64,000 bases of DNA from F23-B02 sp963650165 (GCA_963650165.1 CAVJKX010000002.1:62001-126000); one strand, 5' to 3'; positions 1 through 8,651 are shown, counted from the stretch's first letter. Notes: a model not told the origin generated them from the letters alone. Program-made: numbers and translations.

Positions 1-895
1 AAACCTTTATCAGCTCCGCGTCCGTGCTCGTGAGCGTACCCATCATGCCGAGGTCGAGCCACACTATGCGCCCGTCCCACACGCGGACATTGCCCGGATG
101 CGGGTCTGCGTGGAAAAACCTGTCCTCGGAAAACTGCTTGATGTAGTTATTGATAAACTTCGTGCAGACCTCCTGCACATTGTAGCCCTGCTCGATCATC
201 GCGGCCTTATTGCACAGCTCAAAGCCGCCGATATACTCCATAACAAGGATATGCTTTGTCGAAAGCTCGTCATACACCTTCGGGCAGTAAACGTACTTTA
301 TACCCTCGATATTCTCGCGCACACGGCGGATATTGTCTGCCTCGCGCTCGAAGTCCATCTCCTCCTGCGCGACCGCCCAGACCTCGTCTATCGTGTCGCC
401 GATATCCATGACGTTGTTTATTTTTTTGAGCTTCACGACGTTCAGCGCACTTTTTATGAGCCTTACGTCGCGCTCCATGACCGAATATATGTCCGGCCGC
501 TGGATCTTTACGGCGACGTGCGTCCCGTCGAGCAGCACGGCCTCGTGCACCTGTGCGATAGACGCAGCGCCCAGCGGATACGGCATTATCTGCCGGAACA
601 CCTTGTTCCAAGGCTTGCCGTATTCCTCACTTATTATCTCGCGTATCTGCGCCGTGACAAGCCTTGACGCGTCCGTGCGCAGATCCTCGAGCTTTTTGCA
701 GTGCTCCATCGGAATGATCTCCGGGTGCATCGAAAGAAGCTGACCGAGCTTTACAAACGTCGGGCCGAGCTCCTTGAGCATGTCGCACAGCTCATCGGGG
801 CTCATCCCCTGCGTGATCTTATACTTCCTGATAACCTTTATTATTTCAAACAGGCGCTTTGCATCAGCGCCCGTTTCCATTGCGGCATTTGCCAT
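1..895 (-). CDS. ABC1/UbiB (AarF)-family atypical kinase, 3' end cut by window
   Basis: First 298 residues of an AarF/UbiB-type protein kinase-like ATPase; the C-terminus lies beyond base 1. Visible family motifs are the KLGQ (KxGQ) helix near residue 49, the alanine-rich nucleotide loop PLGAASIAQVH, the lysine strand VAVKIQRP, an ExD segment (EMDFEREAD), the catalytic-loop-like HADPHPGN and the metal-binding DLGMMG. Family members act at the membrane in isoprenoid lipid or quinone metabolism in other bacteria; the substrate in an anaerobic Firmicute is unknown. The ATG at 895 follows a weak GGTAGGATC site and lies 14 bp after the stop of the upstream membrane-anchored gene, so the two are probably cotranscribed from the promoter near 1600. 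The missing C-terminus would normally carry hydrophobic helices. Confidence 0.88.
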   Translation of the reverse strand, partial: MANAAMETGADAKRLFEIIKVIRKYKITQGMSPDELCDMLKELGPTFVKLGQLLSMHPEIIPMEHCKKLEDLRTDASRLVTAQIREIISEEYGKPWNKVFRQIMPYPLGAASIAQVHEAVLLDGTHVAVKIQRPDIYSVMERDVRLIKSALNVVKLKKINNVMDIGDTIDEVWAVAQEEMDFEREADNIRRVRENIEGIKYVYCPKVYDELSTKHILVMEYIGGFELCNKAAMIEQGYNVQEVCTKFINNYIKQFSEDRFFHADPHPGNVRVWDGRIVWLDLGMMGTLTSTDAELIKV

Positions 896-909
896 CTATG
901 ATCCTACCT

Positions 910-1563
910 TCAAATTTCAGTATCGAGAATATAGCAGGTGTGGGCAACGTTTCCGTCATCGGTAAAGCTGACTATATTCCCCTCGACCTGCGTATATGTA
1001 TCCGGCCGCACGGCAAGGACGAGGTCGGAATCCTTTTCCCAGAGATAGACCGCGTTCTCGTATTTTATCTCGCCGCTGCGCAGTCCGGTGCGGATCGTCA
1101 TGCTGACATTATCGTAGGTATATTCCTCCGACTTATCGCCGATCCTGATCCTGCCGAGCTCGACCGGCTCCGTGGCCGGGTCAATTATATAACCGCTGCG
1201 CTCCTTGCCGGAGGCGTTTATGAACTTCACCGCCGTGAAGCCCGTCTCCTCTGCCGAGGCGTCGATCTCCAGCGCTTCGGGCTTTACGAGATAGAGCATG
1301 CGCTTTCCCGTCCACACCCATGTGCAGCCGGGGTACTTTTCCGACTGCTCCAGAAAGCGCTTATAATCGGCCCTGCACGCGGCCTGAGCCTCCGCAGGCG
1401 TCGCGGCCTCCAGCCCGTCAACATGCACCTGATACACCGGCGCGACCTGCGATATTCTATATCTGTGTATGCCGAAAACTATGCCGAGCACCGCAAGCGT
1501 AAGCACAGCGCATATTATGTAAACTCGTTTTGAGCTTTTTCCGCTTTGCCTTTTTACAGACAT
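910..1563 (-). CDS. Hypothetical membrane-anchored protein
   Basis: 217 residues. A basic N-terminus is followed by one hydrophobic helix (about residues 13-32, YIICAVLTLAVLGIVFGI), then an extracytoplasmic domain of about 185 residues that I do not recognise. The layout (N-in anchor, soluble outside domain, no Cys lipobox) suggests a type II membrane protein. ATG at 1563 is preceded by a good ACGGAGG site, and a TTGTTA-17-TAAAAT promoter lies at 1594-1622. It is the first gene of a probable two-gene operon with the UbiB-like kinase 14 bp downstream. No catalytic motif was seen. Confidence 0.7.
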   Translation of the reverse strand: MSVKRQSGKSSKRVYIICAVLTLAVLGIVFGIHRYRISQVAPVYQVHVDGLEAATPAEAQAACRADYKRFLEQSEKYPGCTWVWTGKRMLYLVKPEALEIDASAEETGFTAVKFINASGKERSGYIIDPATEPVELGRIRIGDKSEEYTYDNVSMTIRTGLRSGEIKYENAVYLWEKDSDLVLAVRPDTYTQVEGNIVSFTDDGNVAHTCYILDTEI

Positions 1564-1593
1564 TGCTTAGCCTCCGTAAGTAATCGTATCTGT

Positions 1594-1622
1594 ATTTTAA
1601 CAGAAATCACTCCATTTAACAA
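1594..1622 (-). promoter_or_regulatory. Candidate sigma-A promoter for the 910-1563 operon
   Basis: Minus-strand -35 TTGTTA (1617-1622) and -10 TAAAAT (1594-1599) with 17-bp spacing, about 30 bp before the ATG at 1563. Confidence 0.55.
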
Positions 1623-1695
1623 GTGTTTTTTGCTGTTGCTGCCGCTCGTGCACCCGCAAAGTGCGTAAGGATACAGCCTCAATGTGCAGGCAAAA

Positions 1696-1723
1696 AGGAC
1701 CGGTCACTGTTGTGACCGGTCCT
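1696..1723 (-). terminator. Hairpin and T-run, probable terminator of the acyl-CoA synthetase/SGNH operon
   Basis: 28-nt perfect inverted repeat, 12-bp stem AGGACCGGTCAC with a TGTT loop, followed on the minus strand by TTTTTG. An identical 28-mer sits at 1947-1974, on the other side of the 215-bp repeat. Confidence 0.6.
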
Positions 1724-1732
1724 GAGACTGTC

Positions 1733-1947
1733 AAAAAACCTATGCTGCTGCGTAGCGATATCCGCGCAGCGGGGGAGCTCGAGGGGGGGGTAAGACCCGC
1801 CTCGAATTGGATTATAGCCATCAAAAACGTCTGATTTATCAGACTTTTTGACGAGCACAGCGAGATTTTTCGTGAAGCGCAAGCTTCACAAAAAATGTGG
1901 CGTTTTTGAAGCGTGCAAAAAAGTCACAGACTTTTTTGACACGCTGA
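1733..1947. repeat. Intergenic repeat element, copy 1 (215 bp)
   Basis: Nearly identical to 7239-7451 (differences seen: GTAGC/GTAGA, an 8-G versus 6-G run, GTGC/GTGTC). It contains internal hairpins: GTCTGAT-TT-ATCAGAC and GTGAAGC-GCAA-GCTTCAC. An AAAAAGTC...GACTTTTTTGAC inverted repeat lies at the right end. It fills the 516-bp gap between the genes ending at 2080 and starting at 1563. Short frames crossing it have no ribosome-binding site, so I regard it as non-coding. It is bounded by two identical 28-nt palindromes (1696-1723, 1947-1974). The rest of the gap (1975-2079) shows nothing recognisable. Confidence 0.8.
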
Positions 1948-1974
1948 GGACCGGTCACTGTTGTGACCGGTCCT
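1947..1974. repeat. Palindrome at the right end of repeat copy 1
   Basis: Exact second copy of the 28-nt hairpin at 1696-1723, beginning at the last base of the repeat element. Repeat copy 2 also runs straight into a perfect palindrome (7451-7480), so an abutting palindrome may be part of the element's biology. Confidence 0.6.
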
Positions 1975-2079
1975 GTCCGCGGCAATATGGAGTGAGGAAG
2001 AAAAGGAAGATGGTATGGGAGCCGCGGAATGATGGGGGGGATTTATGATAATTGACTGCTGAGCGTCATATCATACGGA

Positions 2080-3699
2080 TCATATCTTGTCAAAGCGCGC
2101 GAGGATGGCTGCAAGCTGGGCGCGGGTAATGAGCGTGTTCGGGCGGAAGGTTCCGTCCTTGTAGCCGTTGACAACATCGTTTGCAACAGCCCAGCGGACT
2201 GCATTGCGGTAGCTTCCTGCTATAAAAGATGCGTCGGAGAACACGCTGAGGTCGCCGCTTGCGGCCGGTGTTCCGGCGTATCTGTGCATTATCGTCACGA
2301 ACTGGCCGCGGGTAAGACCGTCGTTCGGGCCGAAGGTCGTCGCGTTGTAGCCGGAGATAATGGCGTTTTCATATGCCCAGATAATAGCGTCGCGCGCCCA
2401 GTAATCATCGGGCACATCCGTAAAGGGCTCGGTGAGCCCGCTCACGTTCGGTGAGCCCGCCATGCGGTAGAGAACCGTCACGGCCTGTGCGCGGGTGGTA
2501 GTAGAGGCAGGCGTAAACTCCGTGTCGCTCGTACCCTTTATAAGGCCGTTATACCATGCGTAGTAGAGCTCGTCGTAATACCATGCATCGGAGGGAACAT
2601 CCGTGAACGGAAGCGTTCCGCGCTCGGGCAGCGCGCTGAGTATCTGCTGCGCAATGTACTGATGTCCGGCAATGGTCGGGTGAGCCTTGACGGTAAAATA
2701 GTCGGAGAAATGATTGTCCGTCACGTTCTGGTCATAGGTCTCGGTACCGATGATATTGACATAGCGGAAGTTATCGTACTTGAGCGCAAAGCTTTTTATA
2801 TAGGTATTTATCATGGTAACGGTGGGAGCCGTGACCGCGCGCAGGCTGGTGAAGCTGCCGTCGCTTATCTTCGTGTGTTCAAAGGGATTGAACACGCCGA
2901 GAGCCACGACCGTGATATCGGGATTTATCTCGTATATCTTCTCAATGACAGCCTTATAGTTTTCGGTGAACTGATTGTATGTAACTGTGAGGTAGCCTGC
3001 CAGCATGGTGCCGAGCTTTGCAAGCTCACCGGCGGTCTGGCAGTATTGCAGCAGCTTTGCAAAACCTTCGCCGATGCTGCCGCCCTTGTTGAGAAAGTCC
3101 TTGATGCCCTTGAGAGTATTATTTTCCGTGTCCTTGGTGTACTCCTTGAGTACCAGGGATGCCGACATTGAGAAAACGTCGTTCGAGCCGAGGTTTATGC
3201 TGATGAGGTTTGTTTTCTTTATGGCTTCGGTATAGTTTTTCTGATCGGTGACATATTTGAAGTCGCTGAGAGTGAAAGAGCCGCTGCCGTCAAAATCGTA
3301 CCATTTGTTGCCCCAGGTGTAGGTAGAGTCAAAATCATTGTACACGCCTTCGAGGAAATATCTGAACTCAACTGCACGCATACCGCTGAGCGCATACTGC
3401 AGAAGCTTTGCGTCAAGCTCATTTGCAACGAGGCTGTGGTATGCCTTCGGGACGGCAGTGAAATCAAAGCCATGGTAGAGATAGTTCGAATCCGTGATAT
3501 ATGTCGGATCGTCCGTTTCCTGGTCGAAATAAGTCTCGCTGCCGTCTCTTGTGAGGCCGCAGCCTGCGGCGATGCTGTCGCCGACGCACATATAGTATCT
3601 GTAAGGCTCATAGCTTCCGGCCGCCAGCGCAGGTGCGCAGAGTGCGAACACCATGACGAGCACGAGCACCAAGCTGAGTATTCGTTTTGTATGTTTCAT
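2080..3699 (-). CDS. Secreted SGNH/GDSL-type hydrolase with three SLH domains
   Basis: 539 residues. Signal peptide 1-27 (MKHTKRILSL..., cut near ALAAG). The catalytic region spans about 30-355 and carries the SGNH blocks: GDS (Ser at about 42), Gly in block II (ALSG), GSND at 171-174 and the HPTIAGH block with the catalytic His near 340. Three SLH repeats (about 365-420, 428-485, 490-539), each with FxDVxxDxWxxxAI/VxxA-type motifs, should anchor it to the cell-wall polymer. Such enzymes are esterases, lipases or deacetylases of lipids or glycans; the substrate cannot be read here. ATG at 3699 has an AGGAGAG site and lies 20 bp after the stop of the acyl-CoA synthetase, so both genes probably form one operon. 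Confidence 0.85.
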   Translation of the reverse strand: MKHTKRILSLVLVLVMVFALCAPALAAGSYEPYRYYMCVGDSIAAGCGLTRDGSETYFDQETDDPTYITDSNYLYHGFDFTAVPKAYHSLVANELDAKLLQYALSGMRAVEFRYFLEGVYNDFDSTYTWGNKWYDFDGSGSFTLSDFKYVTDQKNYTEAIKKTNLISINLGSNDVFSMSASLVLKEYTKDTENNTLKGIKDFLNKGGSIGEGFAKLLQYCQTAGELAKLGTMLAGYLTVTYNQFTENYKAVIEKIYEINPDITVVALGVFNPFEHTKISDGSFTSLRAVTAPTVTMINTYIKSFALKYDNFRYVNIIGTETYDQNVTDNHFSDYFTVKAHPTIAGHQYIAQQILSALPERGTLPFTDVPSDAWYYDELYYAWYNGLIKGTSDTEFTPASTTTRAQAVTVLYRMAGSPNVSGLTEPFTDVPDDYWARDAIIWAYENAIISGYNATTFGPNDGLTRGQFVTIMHRYAGTPAASGDLSVFSDASFIAGSYRNAVRWAVANDVVNGYKDGTFRPNTLITRAQLAAILARFDKI

Positions 3700-3719
3700 A
3701 TTTCTCTCCTATCGGCCGT

Positions 3720-5462
3720 TCAGACAGCCTCTGTAACGTAATTGATATCTTTATATTCGGCGGCAAGCCTGCTGTAATCTATCTTGCCCATGCCCATGTG
3801 GGGCATTTCGTCCACGAAAACTATGTCGCAGACCATCGAGCGGGCTTCAAGCTCCTTACGGCACATTTCCATAAGCTCGGTCTTTATTGCAAAGTGCCTC
3901 TCGCTCTCCCCTGCCTTCAGCTCGACTACCGCAAGAGGAAGCTGACCCTGCGCATGGTCCTTGTCGTTTACGCCGACCACCGCACAGCTGAGGATCCTGG
4001 AGTGCCGGCCGATGATGCTTTCAAGATGAGACGGGAAAACCTTATGGCCGTCAAAGAGCGTTATCATGCGCTTTATTCTTCCCTTAATGTACACAAAGCC
4101 GTCGGAATCCATGTGTCCGATGTCGCCGCTGTGCACCCAGAGCGTTCCGTCGGGGTGGCGGACGATGACCTTATCGGTCTCGGCCTTATTGTTGAGGTAG
4201 CCGAGCATGATCGACGGACCGCTTATGCAGATCTCGCCCTCCTCGCCGTAGTCGAGTTCGTTTGTCGTGCCCGGCTCGAAGATGCCGATGGTGGTGGTGA
4301 GAAGCGGGTAGCCGACGGACAGGCTCTTGAAGTTGCCGTTGCAGCAGCAGGATGCGGCCGAGGATACCTCGCTCATGCCGTAGCCCTGCGAAAGAGGATA
4401 GCGGCAGCCGCGGCTTTCAAGGAAGCTGTTGAGCTTTGCCTCGAGACCGGCGTTCATGGTGTCACCGCCGCTTCCGGCGGTGCGGAAAAAGCTGAGGTCA
4501 AAGCCCCTGGACATTTCCTTGCTGTTCATGAGCTTTTCGTAATGCGCCGGAACGAGCAGCGTGTGCTCGGGGCGGTACTTCTTGACGTAGTAGCCGACCT
4601 TATCGGCGTTGAACTTCGGGATTATAACGACCTCAAGGCCGAGCGTGAGCGGCATATGCAGGCTCGATACGATGCCGTAGGAGGCAAACATCGGAATGAT
4701 GTTCATGAAGCGCTGGCCGCGCCTGTAGGACACGCCGCAGTGCTTGAAATCAAAGGCGATGGCGTTGAAGCCGTCGTTTGAGAGCATAACGCCCTTGGGT
4801 GCGCCGGTCGTGCCGCCGGTAAGCGTTACGGCCGCGAGATCGTTCTCGCCGTACTCGACGGTTTCGGTCTCGACGCCGCTGCCGAGAGCCGCAAACTGCG
4901 TCCATGTGAGGACTCTGTCGCCCGTTTCTATCCTGGGAGCGGGCATCTTGAGCTGCTTGAGAAAACGTATGGATGCGGGCAGCGAGGTGTCGGCCGAGAT
5001 GACGACGATCTTCTCGACGCCGGACTCAAGGATGGCATCCTTTAGTGCGTCAAAGAACAGGTCAATGACGATAAATATCTTTGCGCCGGTCTCTCTGACA
5101 AAGCGCATTACCTCGCGTGCATTCGTTCTCGGGTCGAGAACCACGGGCGCGGCGCCGATCTTATTAAGTCCGTAGAGCGCGTAGACCATCTCGGGGATAG
5201 TGACGGTCGCGGCGGCGACGATGTCGCCCTTTTTGATGCCGGCTGCCTTGAAGGCGCCCGCTGCATTGTCTATCTCGTCAAGCAGCCTGCCGTAGCTGAT
5301 CTTTTTGCCGAAGTAGTTGAGCGCCGTGTCATCGAGTCCGCCCTCGCTGCACTCGCGCAGATGACGGTAAATGGTGTTTTCCGGCATGGGCGCTTCCCTC
5401 GCCTCTTCCGTAAAGAACTTCAGCCACGGCTTTTCTATTGACGGCTTTAACAGTGTGCACAT
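3720..5462 (-). CDS. Acyl-CoA synthetase / AMP-dependent adenylate-forming ligase
   Basis: 580 residues of the ANL superfamily, which activates a carboxylate as acyl-AMP and then usually transfers it to CoA. Core motifs in order: A3 phosphate loop TLTGGTTGAPKG (213-224), A5 QGYGMSE, A7/A8 HSGDIGHMDSDG then KGRIKRMI, and A10 GKIDY with the catalytic Lys near the C-terminus. The short C-terminal domain and lack of a carrier-protein domain favour a free-standing acid-CoA ligase; chain length is not predictable. GAGGAGG precedes the ATG, with a TTGACA-17-TATGAT promoter at 5511-5539. It is divergent from a TetR regulator at 5806 and followed after 20 bp by a secreted SGNH hydrolase, which could release the acid it activates (inference). 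Confidence 0.88.
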   Translation of the reverse strand: MCTLLKPSIEKPWLKFFTEEAREAPMPENTIYRHLRECSEGGLDDTALNYFGKKISYGRLLDEIDNAAGAFKAAGIKKGDIVAAATVTIPEMVYALYGLNKIGAAPVVLDPRTNAREVMRFVRETGAKIFIVIDLFFDALKDAILESGVEKIVVISADTSLPASIRFLKQLKMPAPRIETGDRVLTWTQFAALGSGVETETVEYGENDLAAVTLTGGTTGAPKGVMLSNDGFNAIAFDFKHCGVSYRRGQRFMNIIPMFASYGIVSSLHMPLTLGLEVVIIPKFNADKVGYYVKKYRPEHTLLVPAHYEKLMNSKEMSRGFDLSFFRTAGSGGDTMNAGLEAKLNSFLESRGCRYPLSQGYGMSEVSSAASCCCNGNFKSLSVGYPLLTTTIGIFEPGTTNELDYGEEGEICISGPSIMLGYLNNKAETDKVIVRHPDGTLWVHSGDIGHMDSDGFVYIKGRIKRMITLFDGHKVFPSHLESIIGRHSRILSCAVVGVNDKDHAQGQLPLAVVELKAGESERHFAIKTELMEMCRKELEARSMVCDIVFVDEMPHMGMGKIDYSRLAAEYKDINYVTEAV

Positions 5463-5510
5463 AGTTCTTCCTCCTCACTTAGTGCTGAACTTTTTGCTTT
5501 GTTTTGTCTA

Positions 5511-5539
5511 ATCATAAACTTATACCAGCGTTTTGTCAA
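5511..5539 (-). promoter_or_regulatory. Strong promoter of the acyl-CoA synthetase operon
   Basis: Minus-strand TTGACA (5534-5539), 17-bp spacer, TATGAT (5511-5516). The rest of the 343-bp AT-rich divergent gap (5463-5805) shows no further structure that I can identify; it must also hold the promoter of the TetR gene. Confidence 0.7.
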
Positions 5540-5805
5540 GCGCTATTTCATACTTTTCTTATGTTTTTATCCATCTTTGTACATTTCGCTGTGTTTTATC
5601 GTTAATCATATAGCGTTTTATACAAATTCGTATATTCCGTATATAGCTGTACGTTATCTGCTTATAAATATATTTTTGAACTTTTTTCGTTTTAACTATT
5701 GAAATTTATTCTACTTTCGGTTACAATCAGACTACAGGTATAAAATTAAACTTTTTTAATTTACATTTAAACATTCTTTAAAATTTTCAGGGGTGGAAAT
5801 TATTC

Positions 5806-6390
5806 ATGAGTACTAACAACAGAATGGTCGAAAAGTCCAAGAAAGCGATAAAAGACGCCCTTCTTGAGATCATGTACGAAAAGGACTTCAAGCAGATCAC
5901 GGTAAACGAACTTTTGAAGCGGGCCAATGTCAGCCGCGGTACCTTTTATGCGCACTTTTCGAATCTTGAGGATGTGCGTCAGCAGCTTATAGTCGATCTT
6001 TATGCCCACGCCGACGCCATATTCGGCGACTATAAGGCAAGCGAGCTGGAGGAGGATCCATATCCCATCATGCTGATGGCGGCGGAGATGATAGTTGCCA
6101 GCCGCGACCCGGCAAAGAGACTTTTTAAGTTCGTGAACGTCTATGATCTCGGCATACACCTCAAGACCTGGCTTACGAAATACATCCTGTCCGACGAGGA
6201 GCTCGTCGCGCGCTGGGGCGGCAAGGAAAAGGCCATGGTGTACGCCCGCTTCATAGCAGGCGGCACGATGCACGCTTATAATATGTGGATACTCGACGAC
6301 TTCGGCGTATCGGCCGAGGAGTTTGCGCAGACGCTGTCCAACATTCTCATGAACGGACTCAATGCCCTGAAGGCAAGCAACGCAGAGTAA
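5806..6390 (+). CDS. TetR/AcrR-family transcriptional regulator
   Basis: 194 residues. The N-terminal TetR DNA-binding domain ends in the helix-turn-helix ITVNELLKRANVSRGTFYAHF (about residues 27-48), a hallmark of the family. The C-terminal ligand/dimer domain is divergent. The start ATG has a GGGGTGG site 9 bp upstream. It is transcribed away from the acyl-CoA synthetase/SGNH operon, the usual arrangement for a repressor of the divergent operon and of itself, so an acyl or acyl-CoA effector is plausible but unproven. A terminator follows at 6403. No clear dyad operator was found in the AT-rich gap. Confidence 0.88.
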   Translation: MSTNNRMVEKSKKAIKDALLEIMYEKDFKQITVNELLKRANVSRGTFYAHFSNLEDVRQQLIVDLYAHADAIFGDYKASELEEDPYPIMLMAAEMIVASRDPAKRLFKFVNVYDLGIHLKTWLTKYILSDEELVARWGGKEKAMVYARFIAGGTMHAYNMWILDDFGVSAEEFAQTLSNILMNGLNALKASNAE

Positions 6391-6402
6391 AGCAAAAAAA
6401 GC

Positions 6403-6430
6403 AAAGGCACAGCCTCGGCTGTGCCTTTTA
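6403..6430 (+). terminator. Rho-independent terminator after tetR
   Basis: AAAGGCACAG / CTGTGCCTTT stem with a CCTCGG loop, followed by a short T run. Confidence 0.75.
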
Positions 6431-6450
6431 CGGTAAAAAGGAGAAATTTT

Positions 6451-7224
6451 ATGAAAAAGATCGCCGTTATCACCGGAGCATCCTCCGGCATGGGCAGAGA
6501 ATTTGTATACGCAATCGATAAGGACACGGAGCTTGACGAGCTGTGGGTCATAGCGCGGCGCGAGGACAGGCTTCTGGAGCTTCAGCAGCATGTCAGGGCA
6601 AAGATACGCCCCGTTGTGCTCGATCTTCTCGACCGCGGCAGCCTCGGCACATTCAGGGCTCTGCTCGAGGCCGAAAAGCCGGAGGTCAGGGTGCTCGTAA
6701 ATGCCGCCGGCTTCGGCCTTTTCGGAACCTACACCGAGATGGACATGGAAAAGCAGCTTGAGATAATCGATCTCAATGACCGTGCGCTTACTGGCATGAC
6801 CTATATCACCCTCCCCTATATGCCGGACGGTGCGCAGATATACAACATGGGCTCGATGTCCTCGTTCCAGCCGGTGCCGTATATAAACGTGTACGGTGCG
6901 TCAAAGGCCTATGTGCTCAGCTTCTCGAAGGCGCTGCGCGTCGAGCTGTGCCGGAGAAACATCCGCGTGATGGCCGTGTGCCCCGGCTGGATACAGACGG
7001 AGTTCTTCAGCCACGCGATACATGACGACACCGTCAGCTACTTTAACCGATACTACGGGCCGAAGGAGGTCGTCGAAAAGGCCGTAAAGGACATGCACCG
7101 CAGCAAGGCCGTTTCCATCCTCGGTCTGCCGGAGAGATTGCAGGTGCTGGGCGTTAAGCTTCTGCCGACGCGCTTTGTTCTGAAAACCTGGTGCCGGCAG
7201 CAGAAAAAGCCGTTTAAATACTGA
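6451..7224 (+). CDS. Short-chain dehydrogenase/reductase (SDR)
   Basis: 257 residues, classical SDR fold. TGASSGMG (residues 8-15) is the NAD(P) glycine motif, VNAAGFG matches the NNAG structural motif, the catalytic Ser lies in the MGSMSS stretch and the active-site Tyr/Lys in YGASK. The start at 6451 is chosen because AAAAAGGAG precedes it by 7 bp and the dinucleotide motif then falls at its normal distance from the N-terminus. The substrate is unknown. It lies downstream of tetR but separated by a terminator hairpin, so it may be read only by partial read-through. Repeat copy 2 occupies its 3' untranslated side. Confidence 0.88.
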   Translation: MKKIAVITGASSGMGREFVYAIDKDTELDELWVIARREDRLLELQQHVRAKIRPVVLDLLDRGSLGTFRALLEAEKPEVRVLVNAAGFGLFGTYTEMDMEKQLEIIDLNDRALTGMTYITLPYMPDGAQIYNMGSMSSFQPVPYINVYGASKAYVLSFSKALRVELCRRNIRVMAVCPGWIQTEFFSHAIHDDTVSYFNRYYGPKEVVEKAVKDMHRSKAVSILGLPERLQVLGVKLLPTRFVLKTWCRQQKKPFKY

Positions 7225-7238
7225 TAATGATAATATAG

Positions 7239-7451
7239 AAAAACCTATGCTGCTGCGTAGAGATATCCGCGCAGCGGGGGAGCTCGAGGGGGGTAAGACC
7301 CGCCTCGAATTGGATTATAGCCATCAAAAACGTCTGATTTATCAGACTTTTTGACGAGCACAGCGAGATTTTTCGTGAAGCGCAAGCTTCACAAAAAATG
7401 TGGCGTTTTTGAAGCGTGTCAAAAAAGTCACAGACTTTTTTGACACGCTGA
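7239..7451. repeat. Intergenic repeat element, copy 2 (213 bp)
   Basis: Second copy of the element at 1733-1947, same orientation, about 97-98% identical by eye. Here the right-end inverted repeat TGTCAAAAAAGTC-ACA-GACTTTTTTGACA is intact. It begins 15 bp after the SDR stop codon and ends at the palindrome 7451-7480. Confidence 0.8.
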
Positions 7452-7480
7452 AAAACTCCCGTCCGCGGACGGGAGTTTTT
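7451..7480. terminator. Bidirectional terminator between SDR and pfk
   Basis: 30-nt perfect palindrome, stem AAAAACTCCCGTCCG with its complement, ending in TTTTT on both strands. It serves the 7497-8582 gene on the minus strand and the SDR on the plus strand. Confidence 0.8.
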
Positions 7481-7496
7481 CATATAACCGGCAATT

Positions 7497-8582
7497 TCAG
7501 TCGCCGAAGCATATGCCGATATCGCGTGCCACCTGGATGAGCGGGTGGTCGGTGGGCAGGAATTTGGTCTTGCTTGCGGCCTCCTCGAGCGGGATGGACA
7601 CGATATGGCCGTTCTGTATGGCGACCATGCGGCCGTACTGCCTGTTGACGATGAGGTCTGCCGCTGCTGTGCCGAACTCGGTGGCGAGCACGCGGTCATA
7701 CGGGCACGGAGGGCCTCCGCGCTGATAGTGGCCGGGAACCGTGACGCGGGCCTCCTGGCCGAGGGCGGCCTCGATCTGAGCTGCGATCTCGTAGGATATC
7801 GTCGAGTGCCTCGACTCCTCGCGGCGGCGGCGGCTCTCCTCCTCGGTGAGTATCTGATCGTGCACGCTCTTCGCGCCCTCTGCAACGGCAAGGATGGAAA
7901 AGCTCCTTCCGTGACGGCGGCGGTGGTCGATGGCCTTGAGGATATTGTCGATATCATAGGGTATTTCGGGGATGAGAATGATATCCGCACCCGAGCCTAT
8001 ACCGGCGTGCAGCGTGAGCCAGCCCGCGTCGCGTCCCATGAGCTCGACGAGGAACACGCGGCTGTGTGACGAGGCTGTCGAGTGGATATAGTCTATGACG
8101 TTTGTCGCTATATCAACCGCGCTCTGGAAGCCGAAGGTCGTATCGGTGCCCCAGATATCGTTGTCGATGGTCTTGGGCAGGGTCACGACGTTCATGCCCG
8201 CGTCCATAAGGAGCTTTGCGCTTTTCTGCGTACCGTTGCCGCCCATGATGACAAGGCAGTCGAGATTGAGCTTATTATAGGTGTCCTTCATCGCGGGGAT
8301 GAGGCTGTTGCCGTCGTCGTCGACTATGTCCTTGCCCGGAATATAGCGCTGGCGCGAGGTGCCGAGGATCGTGCCGCCCTGAGTGAGGATCCCGGCAAAA
8401 TCCTTGGGCTCCATATACTTATAATCGCCGTCTATGAGGCCGCGGTATCCGTCGTACATGCCGAATATCTCGAGATTTTCTATCTTGTTGTGCAGTGACT
8501 TTCCTATGCCGCGCATCGCGGCGTTCAGCCCCTGGCAGTCGCCGCCCGAGGTTATGAGCGCGACCCTGGTTATTTTCTTCAA
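7497..8582 (-). CDS. pfkA: 6-phosphofructokinase, group III (mixed-substrate) type
   Basis: 361 residues. It phosphorylates fructose 6-phosphate to fructose 1,6-bisphosphate in glycolysis. N-terminal TSGGDCQGLNAAMRG (11-25) is the nucleotide loop, GGNGT (114-118) the phosphate-donor site, PKTIDND (136-142) the catalytic TIDND motif, and MGRDAGW the sugar-phosphate site. At the two donor-selecting positions it has Gly in GGNG, as in ATP enzymes, and Lys in PKTIDND, as in PPi enzymes. This combination is known from group III PFKs such as actinomycete ATP-PFKs, so ATP use is likely but PPi cannot be excluded. A TTGACT-16-TAAAAT promoter lies at 8624-8651. Confidence 0.9.
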   Translation of the reverse strand: MKKITRVALITSGGDCQGLNAAMRGIGKSLHNKIENLEIFGMYDGYRGLIDGDYKYMEPKDFAGILTQGGTILGTSRQRYIPGKDIVDDDGNSLIPAMKDTYNKLNLDCLVIMGGNGTQKSAKLLMDAGMNVVTLPKTIDNDIWGTDTTFGFQSAVDIATNVIDYIHSTASSHSRVFLVELMGRDAGWLTLHAGIGSGADIILIPEIPYDIDNILKAIDHRRRHGRSFSILAVAEGAKSVHDQILTEEESRRRREESRHSTISYEIAAQIEAALGQEARVTVPGHYQRGGPPCPYDRVLATEFGTAAADLIVNRQYGRMVAIQNGHIVSIPLEEAASKTKFLPTDHPLIQVARDIGICFGD

Positions 8583-8623
8583 GCTGAGCCCCTCTTTTAC
8601 CGTTAAGATGAATTTATATTAGT

Positions 8624-8651
8624 ATTTTAAAGCAATCTTAACAAAAGTCAA
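8624..8651 (-). promoter_or_regulatory. Promoter of pfkA
   Basis: Minus-strand TTGACT (8646-8651), 16-bp spacer, TAAAAT (8624-8629). Confidence 0.6.

Noticed and set aside
1597..1882. Short minus-strand frames over repeat copy 1 sharing IIQFEAGLTP-like residues with frames over copy 2
   Set aside because: Similarity follows from the DNA repeat itself; copies differ by frame-changing indels, and no start signals are present.
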